DNA of 64,000 nt from assembly GCF_042408735.1 (NCBI RefSeq), contig NZ_JBHOQV010000094.1, positions 62,001 to 126,000 of the forward strand. The letters run 5' to 3'. The notes below the pieces were generated by a model that was given only the letters and a program-made list of their open reading frames with translations, had not been told where the DNA came from and did no database searches. Of the stretch, positions 9,215 to 18,522 are shown one piece after another. Made by a program: the position numbers and the translations under genes. Position 1 is the stretch's first letter, and each line of letters starts with the position of its first letter. The DNA is from Thermogemmatispora sp042408735. GTDB lineage: Bacteria > Chloroflexota > Ktedonobacteria > Ktedonobacterales > Ktedonobacteraceae.

Positions 9215-9509
9215 GGCCTTGAAATCCTTATGTACTGACCGGCTGAGCTGCCTGTTTGTGCCTGGGGATCTTCCTTTTCCCTGGGCTACAGCAGGAGCAG
9301 GCTAGAGCATAGAGAATGGACAGGCTGAACCAGGCCAGGGTGGGCGCTCGCGGGGTCCTCCGTCTGACACGGACTGTTTGGGAGCGAGGGCGTCCGCCGC
9401 CAGCCTGCGGTAAATGCTCGCTAGTATTGTAGCATATCCGTCTAGAGCGCCGCCAGCCGAGCGCAGAGGTCCTGAGCCTGAGCCGACGGAGGACTGGCGA
9501 GCTGGAGGG

Positions 9510-10556
9510 CTAGCGCCAGTGAGCCAGGAGTTGAAAAGCGCTCTCCTGTCCCACTGCCAGGGCCAGGTGCGCTCGTCCACCCCTGAAGGCATCACCGCTG
9601 AAAAAAAGGCCATAGGGGGCGCTAACAGCGTGCAGGGCTTGCAGGTCGAGCAGCGTTTCTCCCTCGGGGAGAGCCAGCGGCCAGCGTTGGACGTCGCAGA
9701 AGTCTGGGGCTGGCAGAGGCCGTCCCAGCAAGCGCGAAACGAGAGCGGTTGTCGCCTCTGCCAGGGCCTGATCATCCCACGACCAGTGTGCACGGCTGTA
9801 GTCGGGGGCGAGCTGAACGATCAGCAGAGACCAGCCGGGAGGGACGCGGGCGGGACCCTTTTCTTCCTCGCGTGCCAGCCAGGAGATGGGATGAGCCTTA
9901 TCGCTGTTGACCAGTGCATAGTAGGGGGTGGGCGGCAGTACCCGCTCGGGCCAGGCCAGCGCCAGCGAGAGAAGGGGGCGGTAGCGAGAGCGGCCCAGCT
10001 CGGCCTGCAGGCGCTGCTGGAGGGTGGGCGGCAGCTCGCTCGCGGAGAGCAGAGCCGCGGCCTGGGGGGCGGGCAGGGTCAGGAGCACAGCAGGAACCTC
10101 GGCCACGACCTGACCGGCGGTGGAGAAGAGGCGCCAGCCCGGCTGTAAATAGGAGAGGCGGGCGATCTCACAGCCAGTTGCAACCGGCAGCTCGCGGGCC
10201 ATCAGCTCGGCCAGCGTCTGCAGACCGTGCCGGTAGGTCCAGCGCGGAATAGCGTTCTGGCGCGGGTCGCCCTCCTGGAGGCGATCCTGACTATCGAAGG
10301 TCCAGACCGGCTTCGCAATAGCCAGCAGCTCGGGAGAGGCGAAGCGCCGCAGCAGCAGGGCATCGCTGGCGGGCGCGTTGCCATGGATATACTGCGCTCC
10401 GGGATCGAAGCAGAAACCCGCGCGCCGGCGCGTTGTGGCCCGGCCTCCCACGTTCTCCTCTCGCTCGTACAGCCTCACCTGCAGGCCATGGTCGTGCAGC
10501 ACGTGGGCCGCCGCCAGGGCGGAAAGGCCCGCGCCGATCACAGCTACCTCTGCCAT
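9510..10556 (-). CDS. FAD-dependent amine-oxidase-like oxidoreductase
   Basis: 348-aa flavoprotein with an N-terminal dinucleotide-binding fold (VIGAGLSALAAAHVL, residues 5-19), the conserved Glu ending the second strand (LYEREENVGGRATTRR), and a GAQYI segment typical of the renalase/protoporphyrinogen-oxidase-like group. The C-terminal FFSGDAFRGGRAHLALAVGQ closes the FAD site. Substrate unknown. It is the last gene of a co-directional nadK-recN-flavoprotein series, starting 47 bases after recN. Confidence 0.85.
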   Translation of the reverse strand: MAEVAVIGAGLSALAAAHVLHDHGLQVRLYEREENVGGRATTRRRAGFCFDPGAQYIHGNAPASDALLLRRFASPELLAIAKPVWTFDSQDRLQEGDPRQNAIPRWTYRHGLQTLAELMARELPVATGCEIARLSYLQPGWRLFSTAGQVVAEVPAVLLTLPAPQAAALLSASELPPTLQQRLQAELGRSRYRPLLSLALAWPERVLPPTPYYALVNSDKAHPISWLAREEEKGPARVPPGWSLLIVQLAPDYSRAHWSWDDQALAEATTALVSRLLGRPLPAPDFCDVQRWPLALPEGETLLDLQALHAVSAPYGLFFSGDAFRGGRAHLALAVGQESAFQLLAHWR

Positions 10557-10603
10557 TGTATCCCTCTCTCCCTCCTGGACCCTCGGGCTGGTTGACTGTC
10601 CGC

Positions 10604-12598
10604 TTAGCGGGCCTGGGCCTGAGAAGCGTCCCGGGCCGTGCTTTGGTCTGTGAGCGAGCTAGTGGTCTGGCTCTCGACCTGGCGCAGCCAATTCTCTTTC
10701 CAGAGCTGAGAGCGGGCCAGCAACTCCTCGGCGCTTTTAAGCGAGAACTCGCTCACGTTGCCTCCCATAATATGGGCGATCTCGCGCACTCGCTGCTCGG
10801 GGCGCAGCTCATTGACGATAGTGATCGTCCGTTCGCCGAGAACCTGCTTATTGACATTGAAGTGCAAATCGGCGAAGGCGGCGATCTGGGGAAGGTGCGT
10901 CACGCAGATCACCTGGTGATTGCGGGTCAGCATCCACAGCTTCTCGGCGACCACCTGCCCGCTGCGTCCGCTAATGCCTGAGTCGATCTCATCGAAAATC
11001 AGCGTTGGGGTAGCGTCAGCTCTGGCCAGAATTGTCTTCAAGGCCAGCATCAGGCGGGAGGTCTCGCCGCCCGAAGCGATCTTGGTCAGAGGCTTAAAAG
11101 GTTCGCCTGGATTAGGGGCGATCAAAAACTGCACGCGATCGATGCCGGTAGCGTCGCAGGCGTAGAGCATCTCGGACTGTCCCTCGATCCTGGCCGGCAC
11201 CCCCTCGGGGTCAGGCTCCTGAAGGATCTCCACCGAGAAGCGCGCCCGCTTCATATTCAGGTCCTCGAGCTGCTCCTCCATTGCGCTGGCCAGGCGAGCG
11301 GCGGCGGCGCGGCGGCGCTCCGACAGCTCCTGAGCAATACGTCCGATCTCGCGGCGCAGCTGTTGATCCTGTTGCTCCAGCCGACGAATGTGCTCCTCGC
11401 GATTGACGATACGATCGAGTTCCTGGCGATCCTCCTCGGCGCGCCTGAGAATCTCCTCGATCGTGGAGCCGTACTTACGTTTCAGGCGGGCGATCAGGTC
11501 GAGGCGCTCCTCGATTTCGGCCAGGCGAGCCGGGTCATCCTCGATATCGGCCGCATAGCTGCTAATGGCGGCAGCCACGTCCTCCAGGCGATAGATGGCC
11601 TCTTCCAGGTTGGCTTCCTGCTCGGCGAGGCTCTGATCGAGGCGGGCCAGCTCGTTGAGGGCACGGGAGGCGCCCCTGAGGAGGTCGAGAGCCGACTGTG
11701 TCAGGTCGCTGGCCAGCTCGGAGCCTTTAATCGCCCCATAGGCCAGTGCACACAGCTCGCGCATACGTTCCGCGTTGCTCAGGACCTTCCGCTCGCGCTC
11801 CAGCTCCTCGATCTCGCCTGGCTGCAGCTCGGCCTTCTCAATTTCCTCGATCTCGAAGCGCAGGAACTCGGCCCGTCGGCTCTCGTCGCGCTCGGTCTGC
11901 AAGAGCTGCTGTAGACTCTTGCGCACCGTGCGCCACTCGCTGACGCGGGCCGCCAACTGTTCGCGCAGCGGCAGCAGTTCAGCGTAGCGGTCGAGAAAAT
12001 TGACGTGTTGTTCTGGCCGGAGCAGGCTGAGATGCTCGCTCTGCCCGTGGATATCGATCAACCAGCTAGCGACCTGTTGCAGGACGTGCTGAGAGACGGC
12101 CCGTCCATTGATGCGGGCGACCGTGCGTCCCGAACGAAAGATATCGCGAGAGAGGATCAGGGTCCCCTCCTCGGGCTGGAGGCCGTACTCCTGGAGCAGG
12201 CTGGCAAGGGCCAGGCGGGCGTCGGCGCTGGCGAGATCGGCGCGGAGGCGTTCCAGGCGCCGGCCCACCTGGCTTTCGGCCTGTTCCAGAGCCTCGTAGA
12301 GGGTATCGCCGACAGAAGCTGCTTCCTCTTCTTCGGGCCTGCGGGCCAGAGACTGGAAGCCATCGCCGCCGGGCGGCAGCAGCGTCTCCAGCGAGAAGAC
12401 GCCTTCGACGCTGGCGCGCTCGCAGCCGGCGCGCACGTACTCTGCACCGATCTTTCCTCCCAGCAGGGCGCTGACGGCGTCGATGATAATCGACTTGCCA
12501 GCCCCTGTCTCGCCGGTAAAGACATTGAAGAGCCGATGGAAAGAGAGATGCAGATTATCAATGATAGCGAAATCCTTAATGTTCAGTTCGAGCAACAT
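10604..12598 (-). CDS. recN: DNA repair protein RecN
   Basis: SMC-like ATPase that helps double-strand-break repair by bridging or tethering DNA ends. The N-terminus is the typical MLLELNIKDFAIIDNLHLSF followed by the Walker A GETGAGKS (~residues 30-37). A long coiled-coil middle (about 190-470, rich in Glu/Arg/Leu heptads) separates it from the ABC signature SGGETSRLMLALK and the Walker B IFDEIDSGISG near residue 530. At 664 aa it is slightly longer than the usual ~550-580 through an N-domain insert of Glu-rich sequence after GVFSLETLLPP. It follows nadK on the same strand, an arrangement seen in other bacteria. Confidence 0.97.
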   Translation of the reverse strand: MLLELNIKDFAIIDNLHLSFHRLFNVFTGETGAGKSIIIDAVSALLGGKIGAEYVRAGCERASVEGVFSLETLLPPGGDGFQSLARRPEEEEAASVGDTLYEALEQAESQVGRRLERLRADLASADARLALASLLQEYGLQPEEGTLILSRDIFRSGRTVARINGRAVSQHVLQQVASWLIDIHGQSEHLSLLRPEQHVNFLDRYAELLPLREQLAARVSEWRTVRKSLQQLLQTERDESRRAEFLRFEIEEIEKAELQPGEIEELERERKVLSNAERMRELCALAYGAIKGSELASDLTQSALDLLRGASRALNELARLDQSLAEQEANLEEAIYRLEDVAAAISSYAADIEDDPARLAEIEERLDLIARLKRKYGSTIEEILRRAEEDRQELDRIVNREEHIRRLEQQDQQLRREIGRIAQELSERRRAAAARLASAMEEQLEDLNMKRARFSVEILQEPDPEGVPARIEGQSEMLYACDATGIDRVQFLIAPNPGEPFKPLTKIASGGETSRLMLALKTILARADATPTLIFDEIDSGISGRSGQVVAEKLWMLTRNHQVICVTHLPQIAAFADLHFNVNKQVLGERTITIVNELRPEQRVREIAHIMGGNVSEFSLKSAEELLARSQLWKENWLRQVESQTTSSLTDQSTARDASQAQAR

Positions 12599-12779
12599 GG
12601 CACTGCACAGGCAACTTTCTCAACGGATGAGCAAAGCGGGAGGCAGCAGCGGGCCGGAGGATCGCACCGGCAGCCGGGCTGCCACCTGGCACCCGTTGCT
12701 GAAGGGAGCGCGGGCGAACGAGCGAGCGCGCGCCTGGCATCAGGGGATGAGCGAGCGAGTGAGCCTACGAGCGATCCTC

Positions 12780-13622
12780 TTACTCGTCATCTCTCAGCTT
12801 CGCATTAATGATCTGGTAAAAGTAAGTTGGTGGTCGGCGTCGCAGGAAGCGGGTCTCGTATTGGCTTTTCTGGACGGTGACCATTGCGCCGTTGCGCACC
12901 TCGCGATTCAACTGGCCGTCGGCAGAGAAGACTCCGCTTTGCGAGCCGGTCACGATTTGCAGGCGCACGCAGGCATCGGGGTGAAGAATCAGCGAACGGT
13001 CGGAAGCCAGGTGAGGGGCGATCGGCGTCAGGACCATGCTCTGGACCTGTGGGTGGAGCAAGGGGCCGCCGACGGCCAGATTATAGGCTGTTGAGCCGGT
13101 AGCCGTCGAGACGATCACCCCGTCGGCATAGGTTGTACTGTAAAAATGGTCGTCGATCCAGATCCCTACCTGCACCACGCGGGGCCAGGTGCCGCGTGCG
13201 ATCACAATATCGTTTAGGGCTAGAAACGTCTCGCTTTGTCCTTCCTGATCCAGGGTGGCGGTGAGCATCGTGCGCGTATCCACCCAGACCGAATCGTCTT
13301 TCTCTAGATAGTGTACAAGCTCGTAGGGAAGATCGCGGGGTTCTAACTCTGTCAGGAAGCCGACGCGCCCGTACTTTACTCCTACGATAGGGATGCCGTC
13401 GGCGGCGCAGAGGCGCGCGGCGTGCAAAATTGTCCCGTCACCGCCCAGCACGATAACCAGCTCGCAGCCCTGCAGCAAGCCCTGGGGGGTCTCCTCCCCC
13501 TCCTCGCGGATATCGACACTACGGACCTCGTAGCCGCGGCGGCGCAGGAACGGTTCGATCTGGGCTGCAGCCTCAGCGGTGTGCTGTTTGCGGCCCTGAT
13601 AGAATATGGCAATGAGCTTCAC
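12780..13622 (-). CDS. nadK: NAD kinase
   Basis: Phosphorylates NAD to NADP using ATP or polyphosphate. Its 280 aa carry the diagnostic LGGDGTILHAAR (~residues 58-70) and the substrate-site motif STATGSTAYNLAVGGPLLHP (~170-190). Length matches the family. It heads the nadK-recN-flavoprotein group; a 181-base spacer separates it from recN, so recN may also have its own promoter. Confidence 0.97.
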   Translation of the reverse strand: MKLIAIFYQGRKQHTAEAAAQIEPFLRRRGYEVRSVDIREEGEETPQGLLQGCELVIVLGGDGTILHAARLCAADGIPIVGVKYGRVGFLTELEPRDLPYELVHYLEKDDSVWVDTRTMLTATLDQEGQSETFLALNDIVIARGTWPRVVQVGIWIDDHFYSTTYADGVIVSTATGSTAYNLAVGGPLLHPQVQSMVLTPIAPHLASDRSLILHPDACVRLQIVTGSQSGVFSADGQLNREVRNGAMVTVQKSQYETRFLRRRPPTYFYQIINAKLRDDE

Positions 13623-14143
13623 AGAAGGCTCCAGTCAGTCTGGTCGGTCGCGGTCGCTGGCGCTCAGGCGAGGCGGGCAAGTCTGACGAAAGCGCGCTAC
13701 CTTCTCTGCCGTCTCCGCAGCCTTTCGACAGAAGGAACCCGCTGCAAGCCGCGAGCGCGAGGCCGCCGGCCTCTGGGAGGTTGCGTTTCCGCCCAGGGGA
13801 AGGCAGCGTTCCCGTCTCCCTCGTCCCGCTCTGCCGCCGGCTCATAGGCTGGAATACTGATTGCCTGCCGGCCGGGGGGTGGGCTGGACGAGGCTCCCCA
13901 GGATCCGTGCCGCGATTGGGGCCTCCACACCTGGCTTGCTTGTCGGCCAAGGACTTCCCTGGCCAGCAACTGACTCATAGCGCAGCTGCACGGCTTTCAG
14001 CAGAAGCCGCGCGGCTTTTGCCACAGCGGAATATCCCACGGTAATGGTACGTCATCTAGATAGGCTTGTCAACCGTCGTGCAGCCAGGCAGGAAGGGGCA
14101 GAAGCCCCTTCCCGAGCCGCTTAATGGCGAACAGACAGATTTT
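13623..14143. other. Intergenic region downstream of the DUF929 gene
   Basis: 521 bases between the DUF929 stop and the nadK start, both minus strand. Apart from the hairpin at 14091-14112 and a short perfect palindrome (AAGCCGCGCGGCTT at 14004-14017), I see no gene: ORFs here lack ribosome sites and recognisable families. The nadK promoter should lie at its left end but no clear hexamers stand out. Confidence 0.4.
14091..14112 (-). terminator. Hairpin after the DUF929 gene
   Basis: Perfect 9-bp stem GGAAGGGGC / GCCCCTTCC with an AGAA loop, 32 bases beyond the DUF929 stop on the minus strand. No U-run follows, so it may only protect the 3' end or need a factor for termination. Confidence 0.45.
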
Positions 14144-15322
14144 CTAGTCTGCCCGGCTGCTGCGCGGACGGCTGTCACCGTTGGGGAGCGCGCCCTCACT
14201 GAGAGCGGTCAGTTGGAGGGCCACGGGGCCGATCTGGGCCAGGGCCACGCGCGGAAGCTGCTTCTCTATCTCCTGAATGAAGGAAGCCTTGCAGACGCTG
14301 GCTGGCTGATCGTTGGTCGCCACGCAGATTCCGGCGGTCAGATAGTTGGCCACGCCGACGATGCTCTTGGAGATGGACGTGCTCGAATTGGTGATCTGGA
14401 TGGCAATGTCCTTCTGCGAAAGGCCGCTGAGTAGCCCGGGATCAACGGTCTGGCCCTCTGACATATAGATATTGGCGATGTCTAGGAAGGGGAAACCGCC
14501 GCTGGGATTGAGGGCGTTGACCAGTTGCTGCTGTTCCTGGCTTGGCGTCTGCAGTGGTTGCTGGTCGCGATCTTCGACCTCCAGCGGCACAAAATCGATA
14601 TAGGAGCTGGTGTAGCTGCTGCCGTAGAAGGTGAAAGTGGCCGTATCGGGATAGACATCGGTGCTGGAAGAGGTCGTCTCTGGTAAGGCGCTGAAGTGGC
14701 CGAAGCGGCTGAGGGCGATCACCAGCGACCAGCGTTCAGCGGCGCAGTAGGGGCAGAACTCTGCGCCCCAGTAGAAGACCTCGGGCTTTCCGTTCGGACC
14801 CACCAGACGATCGCGGTTGCTGACGGCCTTGAGGGGATTTTTCTGGCCGCCGGTTCCGATTTGGGCCAGCAGAGCGGTGTCGACGCTGGTAACCGTCTTA
14901 AGGACCTCGGGGTCGGTGGTGCCGCGCCGCGCGCCAGAACTGCTGTGCTGCTGTGAAAGGAGGATGAAGCCTCCAACGATCGCTAAGACAACAATCAAGG
15001 CCCCGGCGACGACGAGCCAGCGTGTTCGGCCACTGACGCGCCGACGTGTGTAGCGGCGTTGGGGTTGATGGACGCTGGCTGGGCCGCTCGGGCGGCTAGC
15101 CGAGTCCGAGCGAGTCGTGCTGCGCACGCTGGTCGTGCTCACGCTCTTGGAAGAAGCGCCTGGCGAACTCTGGGAAGCGCTGCCGCTCTTGGCTCCTCCC
15201 GCCGTTGTTCCACCGGCGCCTGACGGGCTGCGGCTCTGGAGCTGGGCCTGTGCCTGAATCTGGGCCCGTCGCTGGACCGCTGAGGAGCCGCCGCCGCTGT
15301 TTTTCTTGCGCTTTTTTGCCAT
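14144..15322 (-). CDS. Membrane-anchored DUF929 (thioredoxin-fold) protein
   Basis: 392 aa. A Lys/Ser/Gln-rich, low-complexity cytoplasmic N-terminus (1-100) precedes one transmembrane helix (WLVVAGALIVVLAIVGGFIL, about 105-125). The rest is an exported domain of the DUF929 family: EVFYWGAEFCPYCAAERWSL has a CxxC-type thioredoxin-like active-site pair, followed by the family block GSSYTSSYIDFVPLEVEDRD and GGFPFLDIANIYM. The CPYC pair suggests extracytoplasmic redox or disulfide chemistry, but no DUF929 activity is known to me. It appears to be a single-gene unit with its own promoter and hairpin. Confidence 0.83.
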   Translation of the reverse strand: MAKKRKKNSGGGSSAVQRRAQIQAQAQLQSRSPSGAGGTTAGGAKSGSASQSSPGASSKSVSTTSVRSTTRSDSASRPSGPASVHQPQRRYTRRRVSGRTRWLVVAGALIVVLAIVGGFILLSQQHSSSGARRGTTDPEVLKTVTSVDTALLAQIGTGGQKNPLKAVSNRDRLVGPNGKPEVFYWGAEFCPYCAAERWSLVIALSRFGHFSALPETTSSSTDVYPDTATFTFYGSSYTSSYIDFVPLEVEDRDQQPLQTPSQEQQQLVNALNPSGGFPFLDIANIYMSEGQTVDPGLLSGLSQKDIAIQITNSSTSISKSIVGVANYLTAGICVATNDQPASVCKASFIQEIEKQLPRVALAQIGPVALQLTALSEGALPNGDSRPRSSRAD

Positions 15323-15405
15323 GCTCTTCGTTTCCTGGTTTATTTAGGCATTGTTGTTTGAACGAGCGCCTTGAGGAAATGCTTGGCTGCCGGGTATCGC
15401 CAGTT

Positions 15406-15414
15406 ATTATAACA
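15406..15414 (-). promoter_or_regulatory. Extended -10 promoter for the DUF929 gene
   Basis: TGTTATAAT on the minus strand, about 85 bases before the DUF929 start. The -35 region is poor, as expected of an extended -10 promoter. Confidence 0.48.
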
Positions 15415-15507
15415 CGGGGCCCTTGAACGGAACAGGGCACGAATGCCGGGCTAGTGGGCGAGAGCGGGCGGCTGGCCAGTGGGTGGCAAGCCCGCCCGGC
15501 GGGCTGA

Positions 15508-17184
15508 CTAGCTTCCCGGGCCCGGGGCGTGAGTTTCTTGACTGTCGGCTGTGCGGGCCTGCAGATACTCACGGGCCAGCCAGAGGGCTTCCTCTTTCGA
15601 GTGGATACGCTCCTCGGCCCGCGCCTCCGCGATCACTTCGAGCAGCTCGCCGATCAGCGGGCCAGGCTGCAGGCCCAGACGGCGTATCAGCTCATGGCCT
15701 GTCAACAGACGGGCTGGCAGAAAGCGTTCGCGCTCGTAAAGATAGCTCCGCAAGAGCAGGGCCACACAGGCGAGGTGGGCCTCCCAGGCGCCGGCGGGGC
15801 GCGAAGGGTAGCCTGGCCCATAGGTGGCCAGGTGATCGGCCAGCGAGAAGAGGGCAAGGTGCAGTCCCTGAGCGCCCAGGTCGGCAAAGTAGCGACGGAG
15901 GGCGCGCGGCGTTACCACCTCCTGTCGCGCGAGCTGGCCCGGACGCATGTGATGGAGAGCAACCAGGCGCGCCAGATGGCGATCCTGACTGCTCGCGCCC
16001 AGGCGTTTCAAGACGCTCTCGGCCAGCGGGGCGCCGGTCTGCTGGTGGCCATAAAAATGGCTCACGCCCTGCTCGTCATAGCTCAGGGTCACCGGCTTGC
16101 CGATATCGTGCAGCAGTGCGGCCAGCTTCCAGGCCGGGTTTGTCAGTTCGACGGGCAGTGGCAGGTTCTGATTTCTGGCCTCGGCTACCAGAGCGCGTAG
16201 CTGCGCCAGCGGCTCGGCCAGCTCAGGCCCCAACAGCAGCGGCTGGGACCAGGAGGAGCAGGAGAGCGTATCCAGCGGCAAGGGTTCTGCCTGCAACAGG
16301 CGGGCCACGGCTTCCAGGGCGCCGACGGTCTCTAGGGAGTGCTCGAGAACGTCCCAGTAATGGGGAGGTGGCTGCGGCATTCCCTTGGCAGGCTCCAGCT
16401 CAGGCACCAGGACGGTCAGCAGGCCATAGCGATCGAGCAGGCGCAGGCTGGTCGTCGCATCTTCCAGTTCGAGCAACCTGTAAAGCTCGCCGTGGAGGCG
16501 CTCGGGCACCTCGCTGGCCAACAGCTCAGCGTCGCGGCGGAGAAGGGCTTCTGTCGCCGGCTCGATGCGCAGAGAGTAGCGGCGGGCGAAGCGGAGCGCG
16601 CGCAGCAGGCGCACTGGTCGGCGGCGAAAGATCTCGGGATCGACCGCACGGAGCAGGCGGGCCTGGGCATCGGCCAGACCGCCGCAGGGGTCGATCCAGG
16701 GCAGAGAGGCCAGGTCAGATGGAGAAGAGAGGCTCAGGAGGGAGGCCAGGGGGAGGGCCAGAGCGTTGACCGTGAAATCGCGCTGGCGCAGATCCTCCTC
16801 GATGCTCGACCCGGTCAGTGGTCCGACATCGATCAGCCACTCGCCCCCTGGCGTGCGCACCACGACCCGGCTGGCCTTCTCGTGCATATAGGCATAGTAG
16901 CCGCCGAGGTGATTGGCCAGTTGGCGAGCCAGCCTTGGGGCCTCGCCAGCGACAACCAGGTCCCAGTCGTCCGAAGGCAGGCCGAGAAGCAGGTTGCGCA
17001 AGGCTCCCCCCACCAGGTAGACCTGGGTCGGGTGCCGCTCTGTAAAGAAGCGCGCTACCTGCTGCAGTAACTCGTAGGTTCCTTGCTCCAGGAAAGGCAC
17101 TGACATCTCTCTCTGCTCACTGATTCGAGGTGGCAATGTCTGGGCGCAAAAAAAGGAGCTTCTCCCCGTCTCATCTGCAGCCAC
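15508..17184 (-). CDS. CCA tRNA nucleotidyltransferase / poly(A) polymerase family with HD domain
   Basis: Class II nucleotidyltransferase that adds or repairs the tRNA 3' CCA, or part of it. The polymerase head has VYLVGGALRNLLLGLPSDDW with the metal-binding D-x-D (DDWDLVV, ~residues 70-78), the RDFTVNALAL segment (~130), and the RRPVRLLRALRFARR block. A C-terminal HD domain follows (ALLHDIGKPVTLSY and a later LHHMRPGQL, ~350-430). At 558 aa it is longer than plain CCA enzymes because of the HD domain. ATG at 17184 has an AAAGGTGG site; ATG 17106 (MSVPFLEQG) is an alternative beginning closer to the conserved fold. Whether it makes full CCA or only CC/A additions cannot be told. Confidence 0.88.
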   Translation of the reverse strand: MAADETGRSSFFCAQTLPPRISEQREMSVPFLEQGTYELLQQVARFFTERHPTQVYLVGGALRNLLLGLPSDDWDLVVAGEAPRLARQLANHLGGYYAYMHEKASRVVVRTPGGEWLIDVGPLTGSSIEEDLRQRDFTVNALALPLASLLSLSSPSDLASLPWIDPCGGLADAQARLLRAVDPEIFRRRPVRLLRALRFARRYSLRIEPATEALLRRDAELLASEVPERLHGELYRLLELEDATTSLRLLDRYGLLTVLVPELEPAKGMPQPPPHYWDVLEHSLETVGALEAVARLLQAEPLPLDTLSCSSWSQPLLLGPELAEPLAQLRALVAEARNQNLPLPVELTNPAWKLAALLHDIGKPVTLSYDEQGVSHFYGHQQTGAPLAESVLKRLGASSQDRHLARLVALHHMRPGQLARQEVVTPRALRRYFADLGAQGLHLALFSLADHLATYGPGYPSRPAGAWEAHLACVALLLRSYLYERERFLPARLLTGHELIRRLGLQPGPLIGELLEVIAEARAEERIHSKEEALWLAREYLQARTADSQETHAPGPGS

Positions 17185-17199
17185 CTTTCCTACTCCTGC

Positions 17200-17228
17200 T
17201 AGACAAGAGGTTATACATATTTTATGCT
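17200..17228 (+). promoter_or_regulatory. Probable promoter of the solitary cas6
   Basis: TAGACA (17200-17205) and TATGCT (17223-17228) are 17 bases apart in a locally AT-rich spacer between the divergent cca and cas6 genes. The expected start site lies about 65 bases before the cas6 ATG. Confidence 0.38.
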
Positions 17229-17302
17229 AACATACAGTTGTGGCAGTTGCAACCATTAGCCTGCGGTACATCTACATATGAGAGTTTTCGGAAGGGGCGA
17301 GC

Positions 17303-18286
17303 ATGGAAACCACAGCTTTAGCATCAGCAGGCAGCTTTAAAGCCGATCTTTATGCCCTGCATCTGCGTTTGCGGCCATTGCAGCCGGGAAGCCTCATGCC
17401 ATTTTCGGGCGAACTGGTGCATGGGGCCTGGCTGGAATGGCTGCGGAGTGCGGCCCCCGATGTCTCGGCGCGCCTCCACGAAGGGAACAAGCGTCGCCTC
17501 TTCACCTGTTCGAGTTTACAATTTCCCCTGCCGCCGGCCCAGGTGCGAGAGGCGGAGCGTCACAACCGCCATCTTCCGCTCAGCCCAGAGAAGACCTATA
17601 CGATCCGCATCACCCTGTTACTTGGTGAGCTGTTCCCTCACTTCTACCGAGCGCTTGTGCAATTCAATCATTTCACTGGAAATATGCGACACTCGCCCTT
17701 CATGCAGATCGGACGCCAGGTATTTCTCCTGGAGGAGGTGATTGCCAGCCCAGACGATCCTTCGCGCTGGACGGGCTTCACCACCTTTCGTGAGCTGGCT
17801 CAGCAGGCGGCCTCGTTGCCTCCTGGCCGTTGTGAGCGCCTGACGCTCGAATTTGACTCGCTGACAACCTTCAATTGGATCAACACGCGCAACAAGGTCT
17901 ATGGCAACTATTATGCTCTCCTTCCTTTACCGCGCTATCTCTTCCCGGGGTTGGCCAAGCGCTGGCAAGAGTTAGTGGTCCAGGAGCCGGAGACGCGCGA
18001 GCTAGCGGCGCTGGTCCAGCCCGAACTGATTGAGGAGTATATTCTTGACGATGGCATTGTCATTGACGACTATGACCTGCGCCCGCATCAGGTCCATTTC
18101 TCCACCCATGTTCAGCCGGGCTTCATCGGGCGCTGCGTCTACCGCCTGCGCGGGCCTGATCCCTCCTCGGCGGCGGGGCTGAACCTGACGGTTCGCCAGC
18201 AGCTCTGGCTTCTCGCCTATCTCGCCTTCTACTGCGGCGTAGGGTACAAAACGCCTATGGGCATGGGGCGAGTGCGTCCTCTCTAG
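17303..18286 (+). CDS. cas6: CRISPR-associated endoribonuclease Cas6 (no array or other cas gene adjacent)
   Basis: Cas6 cuts CRISPR precursor RNA within each repeat to make guide RNAs for type I and III systems. The 327-aa protein has the two-ferredoxin layout. The N-terminal half has PFSGELVHGAWLEWL with a candidate catalytic His near residue 41; then the middle segment FNWINTRNKVYGNYYALLPL, and the C-terminal Gly-rich loop CGVGYKTPMGMGRVRPL that contacts the repeat RNA and defines the family. The ATG is preceded by GGAAGGGG. The neighbours are a tRNA nucleotidyltransferase and an FHA-PrsW protease; neither flank (117 and 236 bases) holds repeats. It must serve arrays elsewhere, or be a relic with an intact reading frame. 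No key residue is obviously lost. Confidence 0.9.
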   Translation: METTALASAGSFKADLYALHLRLRPLQPGSLMPFSGELVHGAWLEWLRSAAPDVSARLHEGNKRRLFTCSSLQFPLPPAQVREAERHNRHLPLSPEKTYTIRITLLLGELFPHFYRALVQFNHFTGNMRHSPFMQIGRQVFLLEEVIASPDDPSRWTGFTTFRELAQQAASLPPGRCERLTLEFDSLTTFNWINTRNKVYGNYYALLPLPRYLFPGLAKRWQELVVQEPETRELAALVQPELIEEYILDDGIVIDDYDLRPHQVHFSTHVQPGFIGRCVYRLRGPDPSSAAGLNLTVRQQLWLLAYLAFYCGVGYKTPMGMGRVRPL

Positions 18287-18522
18287 GCGGCGGAGCGCTC
18301 TACAGACTGAGACCACTGCGCCGCGTGTGGCCTGGTCCCCTGGCGGTGCCGGGCGAGAGAGTGAGCCGGCCGATTGTTCAGGTGGCTTACTCTCTCCAGG
18401 TTTTCTATGCTACCATTATATAGCAGCAAGGCGGCCTGGGCCGAGCGCGCGGCGCGTATCGTCCAGAGAGGAAAGCGCGCTCTGATCATCAAGAGAGCTA
18501 GCGCTGCAGGAACGTATGGACA

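Noticed and set aside
15423..16769. 448-aa plus-strand open frame
   Set aside because: Antisense of the CCA-type nucleotidyltransferase gene; Arg/Pro/Gly-rich translation with no family resemblance, typical of a GC-rich shadow frame.
17185..18522. CRISPR array beside cas6
   Set aside because: Flanks are 117 and 236 bases and contain no direct repeats.
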